Shown piece after piece: positions 41,069 through 49,562 of a DNA stretch of 64,000 bases. The stretch is taken from the NCBI GenBank assembly GCA_016716405.1, contig JADJWK010000001.1, forward strand, positions 372,001 through 436,000, written 5' to 3'. The position numbers and the translations under genes are program-made. This DNA is from Candidatus Melainabacteria bacterium. GTDB lineage: Bacteria; Cyanobacteriota; Vampirovibrionia; Obscuribacterales; Obscuribacteraceae. The notes under the pieces are model-generated. The model was not told the DNA's origin and searched no databases. It worked only from the letters and a program-made list of their open reading frames with translations. Within the stretch, counting starts at the first letter, position 1; each line of letters starts with the position of its first letter.

Positions 41069-41962
41069 ATGAGCGCAGTCGCCTGCGCTTCGACTCTGGT
41101 CGTGGTGGACATGCAGCCGCGTTATCAGGCAAGCAGGTCCATTGTTCGACAGGTCGAAGACGAGATCGGTCATGCCGTGGACAACGGATGGCCGGTCATA
41201 GTTTTGCAGTACAAGAACATGGGTCGGACGCACAAACGTCTCCTGGATGCCCTTCACCACAGAGGTGCGCGTTATGTCCTCAGGGTGAAAGCTCGACCGG
41301 ACGGCTCGCATCATGTGGCGGAAGCCTGCCTGATGCACGGCTTTCCCACATCGCGGTTTCGTCTCTGCGGAGTCAATGCTCTGGCCTGCGTCAAGCAGAC
41401 CGCTCTCGGTCTCAACGCCCGCTTTCCCGGAAGCCGGGTCGAGGTCGTGAAGAGCGCCTGCAACGGTCCCGGGGTCGTCGACTGGTCCCGTTTTCCGTCC
41501 CGGAAAAACCTGATTCTCGTTTCTTTCCAATCTCAGTGCAGAAGGACCAGCACCATGAACCCCGTGCGTCTCGAGACCGGCGCAACTGCCAGCTATTCCC
41601 GGACAGTGACCGGCGAGGACATCGTCGCCTTCGCGAATGTGACCGGCGACAGCAATCCCGTTCATCTGGACGAGGAGCACGCCCGGCAGACTCCCTTCAA
41701 GCGTCGCATCGCTCACGGTATGCTCACCGGCTCGTACATCTCCACGGTTCTGGGCACCATCCTCCCCGGTCCCGGAACGATTTACCTGGAGCAGAACCTC
41801 AAGTTCCGCGCTCCGGTTTTCATCGGCGACACCATCACCGCCCGGGTGACGGTGGAGTCCTACGACGAGGCGAAAGGAATCGCCGCCCTCAAGACCGATT
41901 GCGTCAACCAGGACGGCAAGGTGGTCATCGAGGGCAGCGCGAAAATCCTCTATCGCCGTTAA
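41069..41962 (+). CDS. Isochorismatase-like hydrolase fused to MaoC-type enoyl-CoA hydratase
   Basis: 297 residues from the ATG at 41069 (AAGAGG upstream). Residues 1-155 look like a cysteine-hydrolase (isochorismatase) fold: STLVVVDMQPRYQAS with the catalytic-type Asp and LCGVNALACVKQTALG with the Cys. Residues about 163-297 are a MaoC/R-specific hydratase: VTGEDIVAFANVTGDSNPVHLDEEHA contains the hydratase D..NP.H motif, followed by GMLTGSYIS and PGTIYLEQNLKFRAPVFIGD. An internal ATG at 41555 with AAGGA upstream could give a free hydratase. The frame is continuous with no stop, so a natural fusion or a recent gene joining is possible. Confidence 0.75.
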   Translation: MSAVACASTLVVVDMQPRYQASRSIVRQVEDEIGHAVDNGWPVIVLQYKNMGRTHKRLLDALHHRGARYVLRVKARPDGSHHVAEACLMHGFPTSRFRLCGVNALACVKQTALGLNARFPGSRVEVVKSACNGPGVVDWSRFPSRKNLILVSFQSQCRRTSTMNPVRLETGATASYSRTVTGEDIVAFANVTGDSNPVHLDEEHARQTPFKRRIAHGMLTGSYISTVLGTILPGPGTIYLEQNLKFRAPVFIGDTITARVTVESYDEAKGIAALKTDCVNQDGKVVIEGSAKILYRR

Positions 41963-41966
41963 TGCA

Positions 41967-42019
41967 GAAGACCGCGGAGCTCCTGCCGGATCGACGGCAG
42001 GAGCCCCACCGGTCTTTCT
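41967..42019 (+). terminator. Nested hairpin after the fusion gene
   Basis: AAGACC pairs with GGTCTT outside an inner stem GCTCCTGCCG/CGGCAGGAGC, ending TTTCTCTC. It follows the stop at 41962 by a few bases. Strong terminator. Confidence 0.8.
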
Positions 42020-42071
42020 CTCAAGAGACGAGAGTGGGCGGTCGCCGCCCCTTCTCACCATGGAGTCGGCT

Positions 42072-42275
42072 ATGTACATTTGCAGCTGCCGTGCCGTAAC
42101 CGACGGCCAGATCAAGAAGGCTGTCGCCGAAGGCACCAGAACATTCAGGGCTCTGTGCAAAGAGCTTGGCTGCGGAACCCAGTGCGGGATCTGCGCCAGA
42201 TACGCCAAAGAAATTTTCGACCAGGCGAAGAAAGACCTGCCCGGAGATAAATCCTCCGGCGGAGGAAAGAAATAA
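42072..42275 (+). CDS. BFD-like [2Fe-2S] protein
   Basis: 67 residues from the ATG at 42072 (GGAG 7 nt upstream; an in-frame ATG at 42060 is possible). MYICSCRAVTDGQIKKAVAE and LGCGTQCGICARY carry the C-x-C and C-x(2)-C-type cysteines of bacterioferritin-associated ferredoxin, which helps release iron from bacterioferritin. The C-terminal tail is Lys/Gly-rich. A single gene between two terminators; no bacterioferritin is visible in the window. The HugZ-like gene next door would also fit iron or haem metabolism. Confidence 0.8.
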   Translation: MYICSCRAVTDGQIKKAVAEGTRTFRALCKELGCGTQCGICARYAKEIFDQAKKDLPGDKSSGGGKK

Positions 42276-42482
42276 TGCCTGAAAAGCATGTTCCAAGCTT
42301 CGAGAATAGGGCTATAACTTTCGCTACGCGGAACTTGTAGCCCTTTCATTTTTGGGGTATTATTACTGTCTTCTACAGTAGCTCGTCGACCAGCGAGGAG
42401 GGTTATATCCCTATTTTTTTGCTTCCAATTACATAGCGTAGTATCACGGGACCTCCTGAAAAATTTGAAAGTGAACTGTGAA

Positions 42483-42510
42483 GGGGAACGGAATATTCAT
42501 CCCGTTCCCC
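42483..42510 (-). terminator. Hairpin after HugZ-like gene
   Basis: GGGGAACGG and CCGTTCCCC are perfect 9-bp arms around a 10-nt loop, downstream of the minus-strand stop at 42547. On the minus strand a TTTCAAATTTTT stretch follows about 25 nt later. Confidence 0.65.
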
Positions 42511-42546
42511 TCCAAGTTCGTTTTAGAAGTTCTGCTATAGCTTTGC

Positions 42547-43263
42547 TTAGGCTGCCCGCGCCTCTTCGGCGAGTTGCTTCAGCACTTTTCGCAGCGTACC
42601 GGGGAAGCGCACTTTCTGCGGAAAGACAAGACGCAGAGCATTGCGCCCGAGTTGCAGATCGAGCCCGTCGGGATCGCAGCCGACGCACTTCCATTCACCG
42701 TCCTTGCCGCCAAGCAGCTTGGTGGCATACAGGCGGCATGTATCGGCGTGGTCTTCGTTGAGATGTTTAACGAAGTCCACTTCCGCTTTGACGAATGAGC
42801 GTGCATTTTCGATGTCGGTCAGGATCTCGTTCGGCTTCACGTCGAAGATACGACCGAAGCCACCGACGACGTGACCACCTTCTACGACCATCCGGTAGTA
42901 CCCGAAGTCGTGAATCGACGCGTAGACATGTGCATCCGGCTGGCGAGCCTGATATCGACGAATGTCCTCGGCGTCCGTGGTAGAAACGAGTGAGCCGGTC
43001 AACGACAGTCGTCCGTTGGCCAGCGGATTGCCGTAGCCGCGCTCATCGACCATCAACGAGATGCGACTGTCGCGCAGAACATTCTGCGTATGCACCGCCA
43101 GGGTCGAAATGAGCAACAACGGTGAGCCGTCGTGTGCGGTTGCGACATTGACGAGGGAAACGAAAGGCATGCCGTTCGGCATCAGCGTACCAAGCGAGGC
43201 AACCCGCGCCTGGCGCAGAAGCTTCTTGGCGCTGTCTGCCTTGTTGAGTTTGCGTGGTTTCAT
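42547..43263 (-). CDS. HugZ-like FMN-binding split-barrel protein
   Basis: 238 residues, SD AGAGGA. The pyridoxamine-phosphate-oxidase fold is recognised from LLRQARVASLGTLMPNGMPFVSLVNVATAHDGSPLLLIS and the strand RISLMVDE. The C-terminal region (about 155-238, VDFVKHLNEDHADTCRLYATKLL and GCDPDGLDLQLG) is the DUF2470 domain usually attached to HugZ/haem-oxygenase-like proteins and contains the H..NxDH motif. HugZ proteins degrade haem to release iron, and others are chloroplast/cyanobacterial relatives of unclear role. A single gene with its own terminator, convergent to the BFD-like gene. Confidence 0.8.
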   Translation of the reverse strand: MKPRKLNKADSAKKLLRQARVASLGTLMPNGMPFVSLVNVATAHDGSPLLLISTLAVHTQNVLRDSRISLMVDERGYGNPLANGRLSLTGSLVSTTDAEDIRRYQARQPDAHVYASIHDFGYYRMVVEGGHVVGGFGRIFDVKPNEILTDIENARSFVKAEVDFVKHLNEDHADTCRLYATKLLGGKDGEWKCVGCDPDGLDLQLGRNALRLVFPQKVRFPGTLRKVLKQLAEEARAA

Positions 43264-43803
43264 GGATTCATCCTCTTGCCACTGTTAATTGGAGCGAAGG
43301 CAATTATGGTGTGCATTGCCAAACCACCTTTCTGCAAACAAGAAATCGTCTTCTAAGGAGAACAAAACCGGAAAAAGAGAGCGAGGAGTCGTGAGTAACC
43401 AAGCTGAGATTCCTGATTTTTCCGCAAGGTCATTGCCAAAATCTGAGAACACATAGCTCGCTTACTCAGGCGTTCTTATTGAAAGAGATGATTAGAAGCG
43501 GAAAATGCGGTCTTTCGAGTCCTTAAGAAGTATGAAAAAAGTAGCTTTTCATCCTACCAATCACGCACACTTCCGTTCCAACCTATTTCAACTACTGGTA
43601 GTTAAGACGCCAGCCGCCTGACAACCACCCCCAACTGGAGCCATCGCTGGTTCCAGCTTTATTCATCGAATCTGTAGAAAACCTGAAGAGTCGGTCTTAG
43701 AGCCGCTTTAGACTAAAATCTGGCTGGCCTCGTTCACGCGAGCAGCCACGGTTAAAAACCCGAGCTTTATTGGTATATCTGCGGCAAGCGCCAGACCAGA
43801 GCC
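43264..43803. other. Non-coding gap
   Basis: 540 bp without a convincing gene. CTGGAGCC-ATCGCT-GGTTCCAG (about 43635-43656, one G-U pair) followed by CTTTATT could be a terminator. It must contain divergent promoters for the HugZ-like gene and the kinase gene. Nothing else is seen. Confidence 0.35.
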
Positions 43804-45318
43804 ATGCCCGAACAGACACGAAAAGCGAATCCGAAGATCAAGACGATCTGCCCGCACTGCGGCAAACCCAGGGTCGCCAGAGGATCGATTACCGGCTGGC
43901 TGTTCTCGGAGAAGCATTGCAGCTGCTTTACCGGCGGGATCCCACGACTCTCTCCGGGACGGCCCGATCCTATCGAGAACATCAGTGTCAGCACCGATCT
44001 ACCCGGTGAGGCTCTCGGGCCCGGTTATCAATTCCTCGAGCTTCTGGGACGGGGCGGCATGGGCTCAGTCTATCGAGTCAGGGATCTCAGCCTGGGAACG
44101 GACTTTGCCGTCAAGATCCTGAACGAGGAGCTGGCCGAGAATGCCGAAGCGCTCAAGCGTTTCTATATGGAGTGCGAAGCAGCCTCGAGCCTCAGTCACC
44201 CCAATCTGGTCTCGGTTTATAAACACGGTCAGACGAGGCAGGGAAGCCCGTATCTGATCATGGACTATATCGAGGGCGAGAGCCTGGCTTCGATTCTCGA
44301 GCAAGAGGTCTATCTCGGGCCGGGACGCTGCCTGGGGATACTCGTGGCGGTAGCGGAAGCCCTGGTTTATGCGCACAAAGAAGGCATCCTGCACCGCGAC
44401 TTGAAACCGGCAAATATAATGCTTACCACCACTACCCCGCTCGAGATGGTAAAACTGGTCGACTTCGGCATAGCCAAGGCTCTCGAGTCGAACATTCGTA
44501 TGACTCAGGACCTGACCAAAACAGGCGATGTCCTCGGAACGCCAGTCTATATGAGCCCCGAGCAATGTCTCGGATTCCAGCTCGATGCCCGGTCGGACAT
44601 CTACTCATTCGGCTGCCTGATGTGCGAGATGCTCAGCGGAAGCCCGCCCTTCTCAGGCGAAAACGCCATGCAGATTATCGCCCATCATCTCAACGAGGCA
44701 CCTGTGGACGCCGGCGAGCGCTTCAACAAGATGGGAATCCCACCTGGATTGCAGGACATCGTCTTCACCTGTCTGGCCAAAGATCCTTCCGATCGCTACG
44801 AGTCCGTGGACGATCTCCTGAAAGACCTGATTGCCGTAGCCGAAGGACGCCGCCCCTCGGTCTCTACATCGAGAGTGAGCTCCTCTCTGCGGTCGCCTTA
44901 CACCGGATTGATTCTCGAGGCGCTTCCATTCTCGGTACCGGTTCTGGCGTTCACAATTTTCTCCGTGGTTCGGGAATCCAGTGCACATCGAGTCATGGAC
45001 CATTGTCTCTGGTCTGCTGCAATCGGATTTCTGCTCGTGCTCTTCTACACAGCCAAGGCTTATCACCTCAAGGTGAGCTCCTCTCTGGTCGATCGAAGAG
45101 GCACTTATCACCGCCGCAAAATTCGCACCATGCTCACCACCGCTATCGCCTCTCTGCTCTTTTGCCTGAGTCAACCCCTGGTCTGGATGGACTTTCTGGC
45201 TTTCGACGCTCTGCACGCATTCGAAAAGACCAAGTACCTCCTCTCCTGGTATTTCGCCCTTCTCTGGATCGCCCTGGCGATCATCCCCTTTCTCGCGGCT
45301 CGCAATACTTCGCGCTAG
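43804..45318 (+). CDS. Hanks-type Ser/Thr kinase with N-terminal zinc ribbon and four membrane helices
   Basis: 504 residues. The N-terminus has CPHC (16-19) and C39/C41, a probable zinc ribbon. Kinase domain (about 75-345): Gly loop LGRGGMGSVY, K104 (AVKIL), HRDLKPAN with D199, DFG D220, activation segment TPVYMSPEQ. All catalytic residues are present. The C-terminus (about 370-500) holds four hydrophobic helices (for example LPFSVPVLAFTIFSVV, AAIGFLLVLFYTAKAY) with no extracellular domain. It therefore senses the membrane itself or is only anchored there. It stands alone; the small Cys/His protein at 45554 is downstream. Confidence 0.87.
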   Translation: MPEQTRKANPKIKTICPHCGKPRVARGSITGWLFSEKHCSCFTGGIPRLSPGRPDPIENISVSTDLPGEALGPGYQFLELLGRGGMGSVYRVRDLSLGTDFAVKILNEELAENAEALKRFYMECEAASSLSHPNLVSVYKHGQTRQGSPYLIMDYIEGESLASILEQEVYLGPGRCLGILVAVAEALVYAHKEGILHRDLKPANIMLTTTTPLEMVKLVDFGIAKALESNIRMTQDLTKTGDVLGTPVYMSPEQCLGFQLDARSDIYSFGCLMCEMLSGSPPFSGENAMQIIAHHLNEAPVDAGERFNKMGIPPGLQDIVFTCLAKDPSDRYESVDDLLKDLIAVAEGRRPSVSTSRVSSSLRSPYTGLILEALPFSVPVLAFTIFSVVRESSAHRVMDHCLWSAAIGFLLVLFYTAKAYHLKVSSSLVDRRGTYHRRKIRTMLTTAIASLLFCLSQPLVWMDFLAFDALHAFEKTKYLLSWYFALLWIALAIIPFLAARNTSR

Positions 45319-45553
45319 CACTGCGAGTCCCCGGGCAGAGAGCTGGCACCAGGGCTGTTTTGCTTAAAACTCACTTCCAGCAATGGTTTTGAGCCTTTTG
45401 CCAATTGCCGCCGGCGAACCTGATTGCTAGGCTCGAGTCATCTGTTGACAACCCTGCCGGCCTGGAGCAAATCACGCCACAACCATAATCGCTACTCTAC
45501 AGCCGGCTATTATCCACCCCGTCCTCGACGGGGAATACGAAAGGATCACGCCA

Positions 45554-45772
45554 ATGCAAACCACGATTTCCAAAAACAAAAACCAGACCGCCATCGAGAG
45601 AGCCCAGCAGAAGCAAGTCGAAGGACTGAGACTGACAAGTCATTTCTGCGCCCATCCCGATTGCGACCGACCTGATAGCCGTATCGAACTGAAAGACCTT
45701 CAACCGGTCATGAGTGTCTCTCTCAAGGGCCGCAAGATGGTCTTCTACCACAGGGACTGCTTCAAGAAGTAG
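45554..45772 (+). CDS. Small Cys/His (probable zinc-binding) protein
   Basis: 72 residues, SD AAAGGA 8 nt before the ATG. The N-terminal half is charged; the C-terminal half has C in HFCAHPDCDRP and C in FYHRDCFKK. The CxxxxC...HxxC arrangement suggests one zinc site. It lies 49 bp upstream of the AAA+ gene at 45822 on the same strand, so the two are probably co-transcribed and the small protein may be an adaptor (inference). No family is recognised. Confidence 0.6.
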   Translation: MQTTISKNKNQTAIERAQQKQVEGLRLTSHFCAHPDCDRPDSRIELKDLQPVMSVSLKGRKMVFYHRDCFKK

Positions 45773-45821
45773 GCCTTCTTTCTCTTAACTCGAATTGCCC
45801 CAGGGGCGATAGGAGTCTGAA

Positions 45822-47291
45822 ATGAAAACCGCAACCGAAAGAAAAACAAACGTTTTAGACACCGGCCGGAACGATGCTGCACGTACAAATGGGGGCACCG
45901 TCATCTGGTTTGATCCAGGCAAACTGACCGAAGCCGAGAAGAGCTTCAGCGAAGGCTTCGCGAAAAGCGTGATCGGTCAGCCGGAGGCCGAAAAGGTCGC
46001 CCGGATGGCATATAACGCCATCAACAATCCCCTGAGGGACAAAACCCGGCCTGCCGGGATCTACTTCCTCATCGGACCTTCCCGGACCGGCAAGTCCCTG
46101 ACGGCAAAGACCCTGGCTCGACTTTTCCACGGCAGCCAGGACGCTCTCACCAGACTCCAGGGAGGCGACTACAGGGAAGACGCCCAGGTCCTCGACCTGA
46201 AAGGGGCGCCTCCGATGTACACAGGCTACAAAGATCCCACCGACCAGGAAAAGCAACCGGCTCCCGAGGATATCGATCCCACCTCGGTGGTCTCGACCCA
46301 CAACCTCAAACGCGCCCGCAAGGGCTCGAATACCGAAGTGGACATCATCGTCATCGACGAGTTCGAGAAGTCCGCTCTGGAGTTCTACAAGCTCTGGATG
46401 GGCGTGTTCGACACCGCCTTCCTGCGCCTGGGCAACGGTCAGGAAGTAGACTTCAGCAATGCCATCTTCATATTGACCAGCAACCTGGGCATGCACGAGC
46501 TCGAGAAGATGGCCCGGGGCCCCATCGGCTTCAGCACCGGCAAAAAGGAGATCGACAGGCAGGATGTCGCCTCGGTGGTGGCAAACGCCATGACCCGGGC
46601 CTACCCGCCCGAGTTCCGTAACCGCCTGGATGCAGTGGTGCTCTTCGAGCCCCTCCAGGGCATGGACAGGCGCAGGATAGTAGCCCGCGAGGTCGAGATC
46701 CTGCAGGAGCGCGTCGACAAGCAGCTCGGCGCCGAGGCCTTCGGCATCGAAGTGACCGAGAGCGCTGCTGCGACGATCATGACCCGGGCGGAAGAATCAG
46801 GCAAAGGAGTAGCCGAGATCAAACGGCTTCTCGACCTGGTTCTGGTCGAGCCCCTGGGCCGCGAGCTGCAGAGAGGCACTATCAGCGGTGGCGACCTGGT
46901 GTCCATCTCGGCGGAAGCCGGAGAGCTCTCCTATTGCGTGATCAAAGGCGGCAGGCAGGCTTCCCGTCGCGCCGAAAACTATAACATTGTGAACGGCTCC
47001 TTCGACCGGAGACTGGAGCGGGCCCGGCAAATCGCCGACCTGATGGCCGCCGAGGGCCGCGTGCCTCAGCGCTATATCCTCAGGCTCGCCGGTGCTCGAC
47101 TGAAAGAGCTTGAGCAAAGGGGCACCAGCCTGGTTGAGGATCTCGAAAGGGGTTTCGGCCTGCCCGTCGAGATGACCGCTCTCGATCGCCTGGAAGCACC
47201 GGCATTCAAAGCAATCATCCGGGCAACCGGCGAGCTCCTGGATCTGATCAGGGAGAAATACCCCGAGCTCAGCTTCAAGATCGTCCAGTAG
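45822..47291 (+). CDS. Single-ring ClpB-D2-like AAA+ ATPase, paralogue B
   Basis: 489 residues, SD AGGAG. Walker A GPSRTGKS (85-92), pore-type loop GAPPMYTG (128-135), Walker B IIVIDE (175-180), sensor FILTSN and arginine finger PPEFRNRLD (262-270). As in paralogue A, about 30 extra residues (PEDIDPTSVVSTHNLKRARKG) separate the pore loop from Walker B, and a C-terminal domain of about 130 residues of unknown type follows the small AAA domain. Length and layout are almost identical to paralogue A. No N-domain or ClpP-binding loop is evident. A specialised remodelling role is likely; the substrate is unknown. Confidence 0.82.
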   Translation: MKTATERKTNVLDTGRNDAARTNGGTVIWFDPGKLTEAEKSFSEGFAKSVIGQPEAEKVARMAYNAINNPLRDKTRPAGIYFLIGPSRTGKSLTAKTLARLFHGSQDALTRLQGGDYREDAQVLDLKGAPPMYTGYKDPTDQEKQPAPEDIDPTSVVSTHNLKRARKGSNTEVDIIVIDEFEKSALEFYKLWMGVFDTAFLRLGNGQEVDFSNAIFILTSNLGMHELEKMARGPIGFSTGKKEIDRQDVASVVANAMTRAYPPEFRNRLDAVVLFEPLQGMDRRRIVAREVEILQERVDKQLGAEAFGIEVTESAAATIMTRAEESGKGVAEIKRLLDLVLVEPLGRELQRGTISGGDLVSISAEAGELSYCVIKGGRQASRRAENYNIVNGSFDRRLERARQIADLMAAEGRVPQRYILRLAGARLKELEQRGTSLVEDLERGFGLPVEMTALDRLEAPAFKAIIRATGELLDLIREKYPELSFKIVQ

Positions 47292-47297
47292 AAATGC

Positions 47298-47335
47298 GGG
47301 AGGGGAATTTCAGATCCAGGTCTGACTCCCCTCCC
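47298..47335 (+). terminator. Hairpin after AAA+ paralogue B
   Basis: GGGAGGGGA and TCCCCTCCC pair around a 20-nt loop just after the stop at 47291. Likely terminator despite no T-run. Confidence 0.6.
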
Positions 47336-47524
47336 GTCATCGCCAGCTTCGGGGACTGGCAATATCCTCTATGAACCTTACATTTTTCATTCTGCCTGCC
47401 GGCCGTGAGGAAAGTGTGAGGACAACCGGATTCACATCATGGAAAAACTTGGCATTCATGTACTCGCGGCCGACCTGGTCGAACGTCTGTACAACTGGAA
47501 CCAAGGCTTCTTGAACTGAGAAGA

Positions 47525-47576
47525 ATATGACTGTCAGGTCAAGTTTCTTACGAGAATTTTGATCTGACAGTCATAT
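47525..47576. repeat. 18-bp inverted repeat (one mismatch) in the gap
   Basis: ATATGACTGTCAG (47525-47537) and CTGACAGTCATAT (47564-47576) are perfect, extended to 18 bp by GTCAA/TTGAT with one G-T pair. It lies in the 47292-47777 gap between convergent genes, where no protein gene is seen. It may be a bidirectional terminator or a regulator-binding palindrome. Confidence 0.6.
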
Positions 47577-47777
47577 CTGCCTTCGGCGACTATCGCATCG
47601 CGAGCATTCTCTCCTCCTTCAAACCATACCAATTCCACTATTTTCTTTAGTAGATTTTGAGAGAAGAGAAACGGGTAACCGTGCGGGTTCAGTCAGGACA
47701 GGCTGTCGCAATCAATGCGACTCTGTTCGGACATCATCCCGCACGGCTCCCGGATCTACTGCTAGGGTCGCCTTCGT

Positions 47778-49043
47778 TCATACGAGCCTCCCGACGAGAA
47801 GAGTGGACGCCACACTGAAGTAGATGACCAGACCGGTCACATCGACGATGGTGGCGACGAATGGGGCGCAGGCAGTGGCCGGATCGAAACCGAGCTTGCG
47901 CAGGGCGAACGGCAGCAGGGAGCCGATCAGGCTGCCCCACATCACTACACCGATCAGGCTGAGCCCGACCGTGAGCCCGACGAATACATAGTGCTCTCCG
48001 TAGACACCGAAGATGTTCTGCCAGAGGAGCACCCGGGTGAGTCCCAGGAGCCCGAGAACCAGACCGAGCACCAGGCCGGTCAGAAGCTCACGGCGCATGA
48101 CCCGGAACCAGTCGGAGAGCTTGACCTCCCCGAGAGCCATGGCGCGAATCACCAGGGTGGAAGCCTGCGAGCCCGAATTGCCGCCGCTTGAGATAATCAG
48201 CGGGACGAAAAGAGCCAGGACGACCGCCTTGGCGATGGCATTCTCGAAATGAGCCATTGCCGAAGCCGTGAGCAGCTCGCCCATGAAAAGCATCACCAGC
48301 CAGCCGGCGCGCTTGCGAATCATGGTAGAGAGCCGCGCGCTGAGGTAGGGCGTATCCAGCGCGGCGGTACCACCGAGCTGCTGGATGTCCTTCGTAGCCT
48401 CCTCGCGGACGACATAGACGATATCGTCGGCGGTGACCACTCCCTTCATCGAGCCGGATGCGTCGAGCACCGGAACAGCGATGAGACCCGAGCTGGCAAA
48501 AACGTTCGCCACCTCTTCGCGGTCGAGACCCTCGGCGACACTGACGAAATCCTTGCGCATCAGCTCCTGGATTTTCTTTCCGGCGGGAGCCATCATCAGC
48601 TCCTTCATGGACAGAACGCCGAGCAGCTTCTGGGAAAAGTCCAGCACATACAGGTAGGAGGCGGTAGCCACATCCGAAGCGAGCTGCTTGCGAACATAGC
48701 TGATTGCCTCGGTCACCGTCATGGGCGGACGGACACGGACAAAGCGGGGGTTCATGAGACCGCCGGCGACGTCCTCGGAATAAGCGAGCAGAGCTCGAAC
48801 CTCGGCTCGAGCGCTGGTATCAAGAAGGGCGAGGAGCTCCTCGCGCTCGTTCGCCTGCAGGTGCTGCAGGAGGTCGGCAGCGTCATCCGGGTCGAGGACC
48901 CTGATGGCCATGCGCTTGCGGTCGACAGGCAGGGTGCGGATCATTTCCGCCTGATCCTTGACCGTCAGCGCGCCGAAAGATTCGCCGAAATTCATCAGCG
49001 AGAGAGCGGCGGGGCTCCCGGGGAAAGCGATAAGGTGCTGCAT
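47778..49043 (-). CDS. mgtE: MgtE-family magnesium transporter
   Basis: 421 residues, SD AAGGAG. N-terminal helical MgtE_N domain (about 1-105, LDPDDAADLLQHLQANEREELL and SEDVAGGLMNPRFVRV), two CBS domains (about 110-235) that sense Mg2+, then a five-helix channel domain (about 255-421: MTVDLSGSGSSxxS-equivalent region SSGGNSGSQASTLVIRAMALGEV). The family's key Asp in the last helices is present in FVATIVDVTGLVIYF. MgtE takes up Mg2+, gated by the cytoplasmic domains. Slightly shorter than the usual 450 because the N-domain is trimmed. No M-box riboswitch is visible in the 118-bp leader. Confidence 0.9.
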   Translation of the reverse strand: MQHLIAFPGSPAALSLMNFGESFGALTVKDQAEMIRTLPVDRKRMAIRVLDPDDAADLLQHLQANEREELLALLDTSARAEVRALLAYSEDVAGGLMNPRFVRVRPPMTVTEAISYVRKQLASDVATASYLYVLDFSQKLLGVLSMKELMMAPAGKKIQELMRKDFVSVAEGLDREEVANVFASSGLIAVPVLDASGSMKGVVTADDIVYVVREEATKDIQQLGGTAALDTPYLSARLSTMIRKRAGWLVMLFMGELLTASAMAHFENAIAKAVVLALFVPLIISSGGNSGSQASTLVIRAMALGEVKLSDWFRVMRRELLTGLVLGLVLGLLGLTRVLLWQNIFGVYGEHYVFVGLTVGLSLIGVVMWGSLIGSLLPFALRKLGFDPATACAPFVATIVDVTGLVIYFSVASTLLVGRLV

Positions 49044-49097
49044 AGCAATCTCCTTTCCTCAGGGTTTGATAGATGTCAGGTTGTCGAACAAAAAAAT

Positions 49098-49135
49098 GGA
49101 GGCTGGAGGCTCTCGCGAGCGCTCCAACCTCCACG
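49098..49135 (-). terminator. Imperfect hairpin in the MgtE upstream gap
   Basis: GGAGGCTGGAG and CTCCAACCTCC pair around CTCTCGCGAGCG. It lies between the stop of the small gene at 49162 and the MgtE start, so it probably terminates or attenuates readthrough. Confidence 0.5.
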
Positions 49136-49161
49136 ACGAAACGTGCTCTCCTGAGCGGAGC

Positions 49162-49407
49162 CTACTTCCGCATGTACTTGCGGTAGTCGCTCCAGCTGGT
49201 CTTGATCCGCATCTTGCCGTCCTTGGGGAAATCCCAGACATTGCTGACCTCGCGAAGCAGCGGCGCGACGTAACCGTCGAAGTCGTCGCAGGTAACGAGG
49301 CTCTGGCGGACGCGGTGACGAAGCTTGCGGCTGGCCTTGACCTTGCCGGGCTTGTCGCTGTGAGAGCAAATGCCCATGAAGGGCGAATGACGATACGAGT
49401 TGGCCAT
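49162..49407 (-). CDS. Small basic hypothetical protein
   Basis: 81 residues from the ATG at 49407 (SD AGGAG 8 nt upstream). Very basic: MANSYRHSPFMGICSHSDKP, then KVKASRKLRHRVRQSL, ending MRIKTSWSDYRKYMRK. It resembles phage or plasmid-type small proteins (sequence style of T4-like ribosomal-like proteins) but no family can be named. It could bind nucleic acid (inference from charge). Confidence 0.55.
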   Translation of the reverse strand: MANSYRHSPFMGICSHSDKPGKVKASRKLRHRVRQSLVTCDDFDGYVAPLLREVSNVWDFPKDGKMRIKTSWSDYRKYMRK

Positions 49408-49562
49408 GGTGCAGTCTCCTGACCGCACCTGTTACGGCACCGCCTCCGCAAAGCCGGAGACTGAAAATGCCGCCTGGTTCAGGTGCGGACCTAGAAGACC
49501 GCCCCCAGGTTGTCGTGGATGTGGTTCATGGGTTGTTTTCTCCTGGTGAAAGCAGTCCGAGC

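Noticed and set aside
40919..42349. Long minus-strand frame opposite the fusion and BFD genes
   Set aside because: It crosses two terminators and several real genes; no domain.
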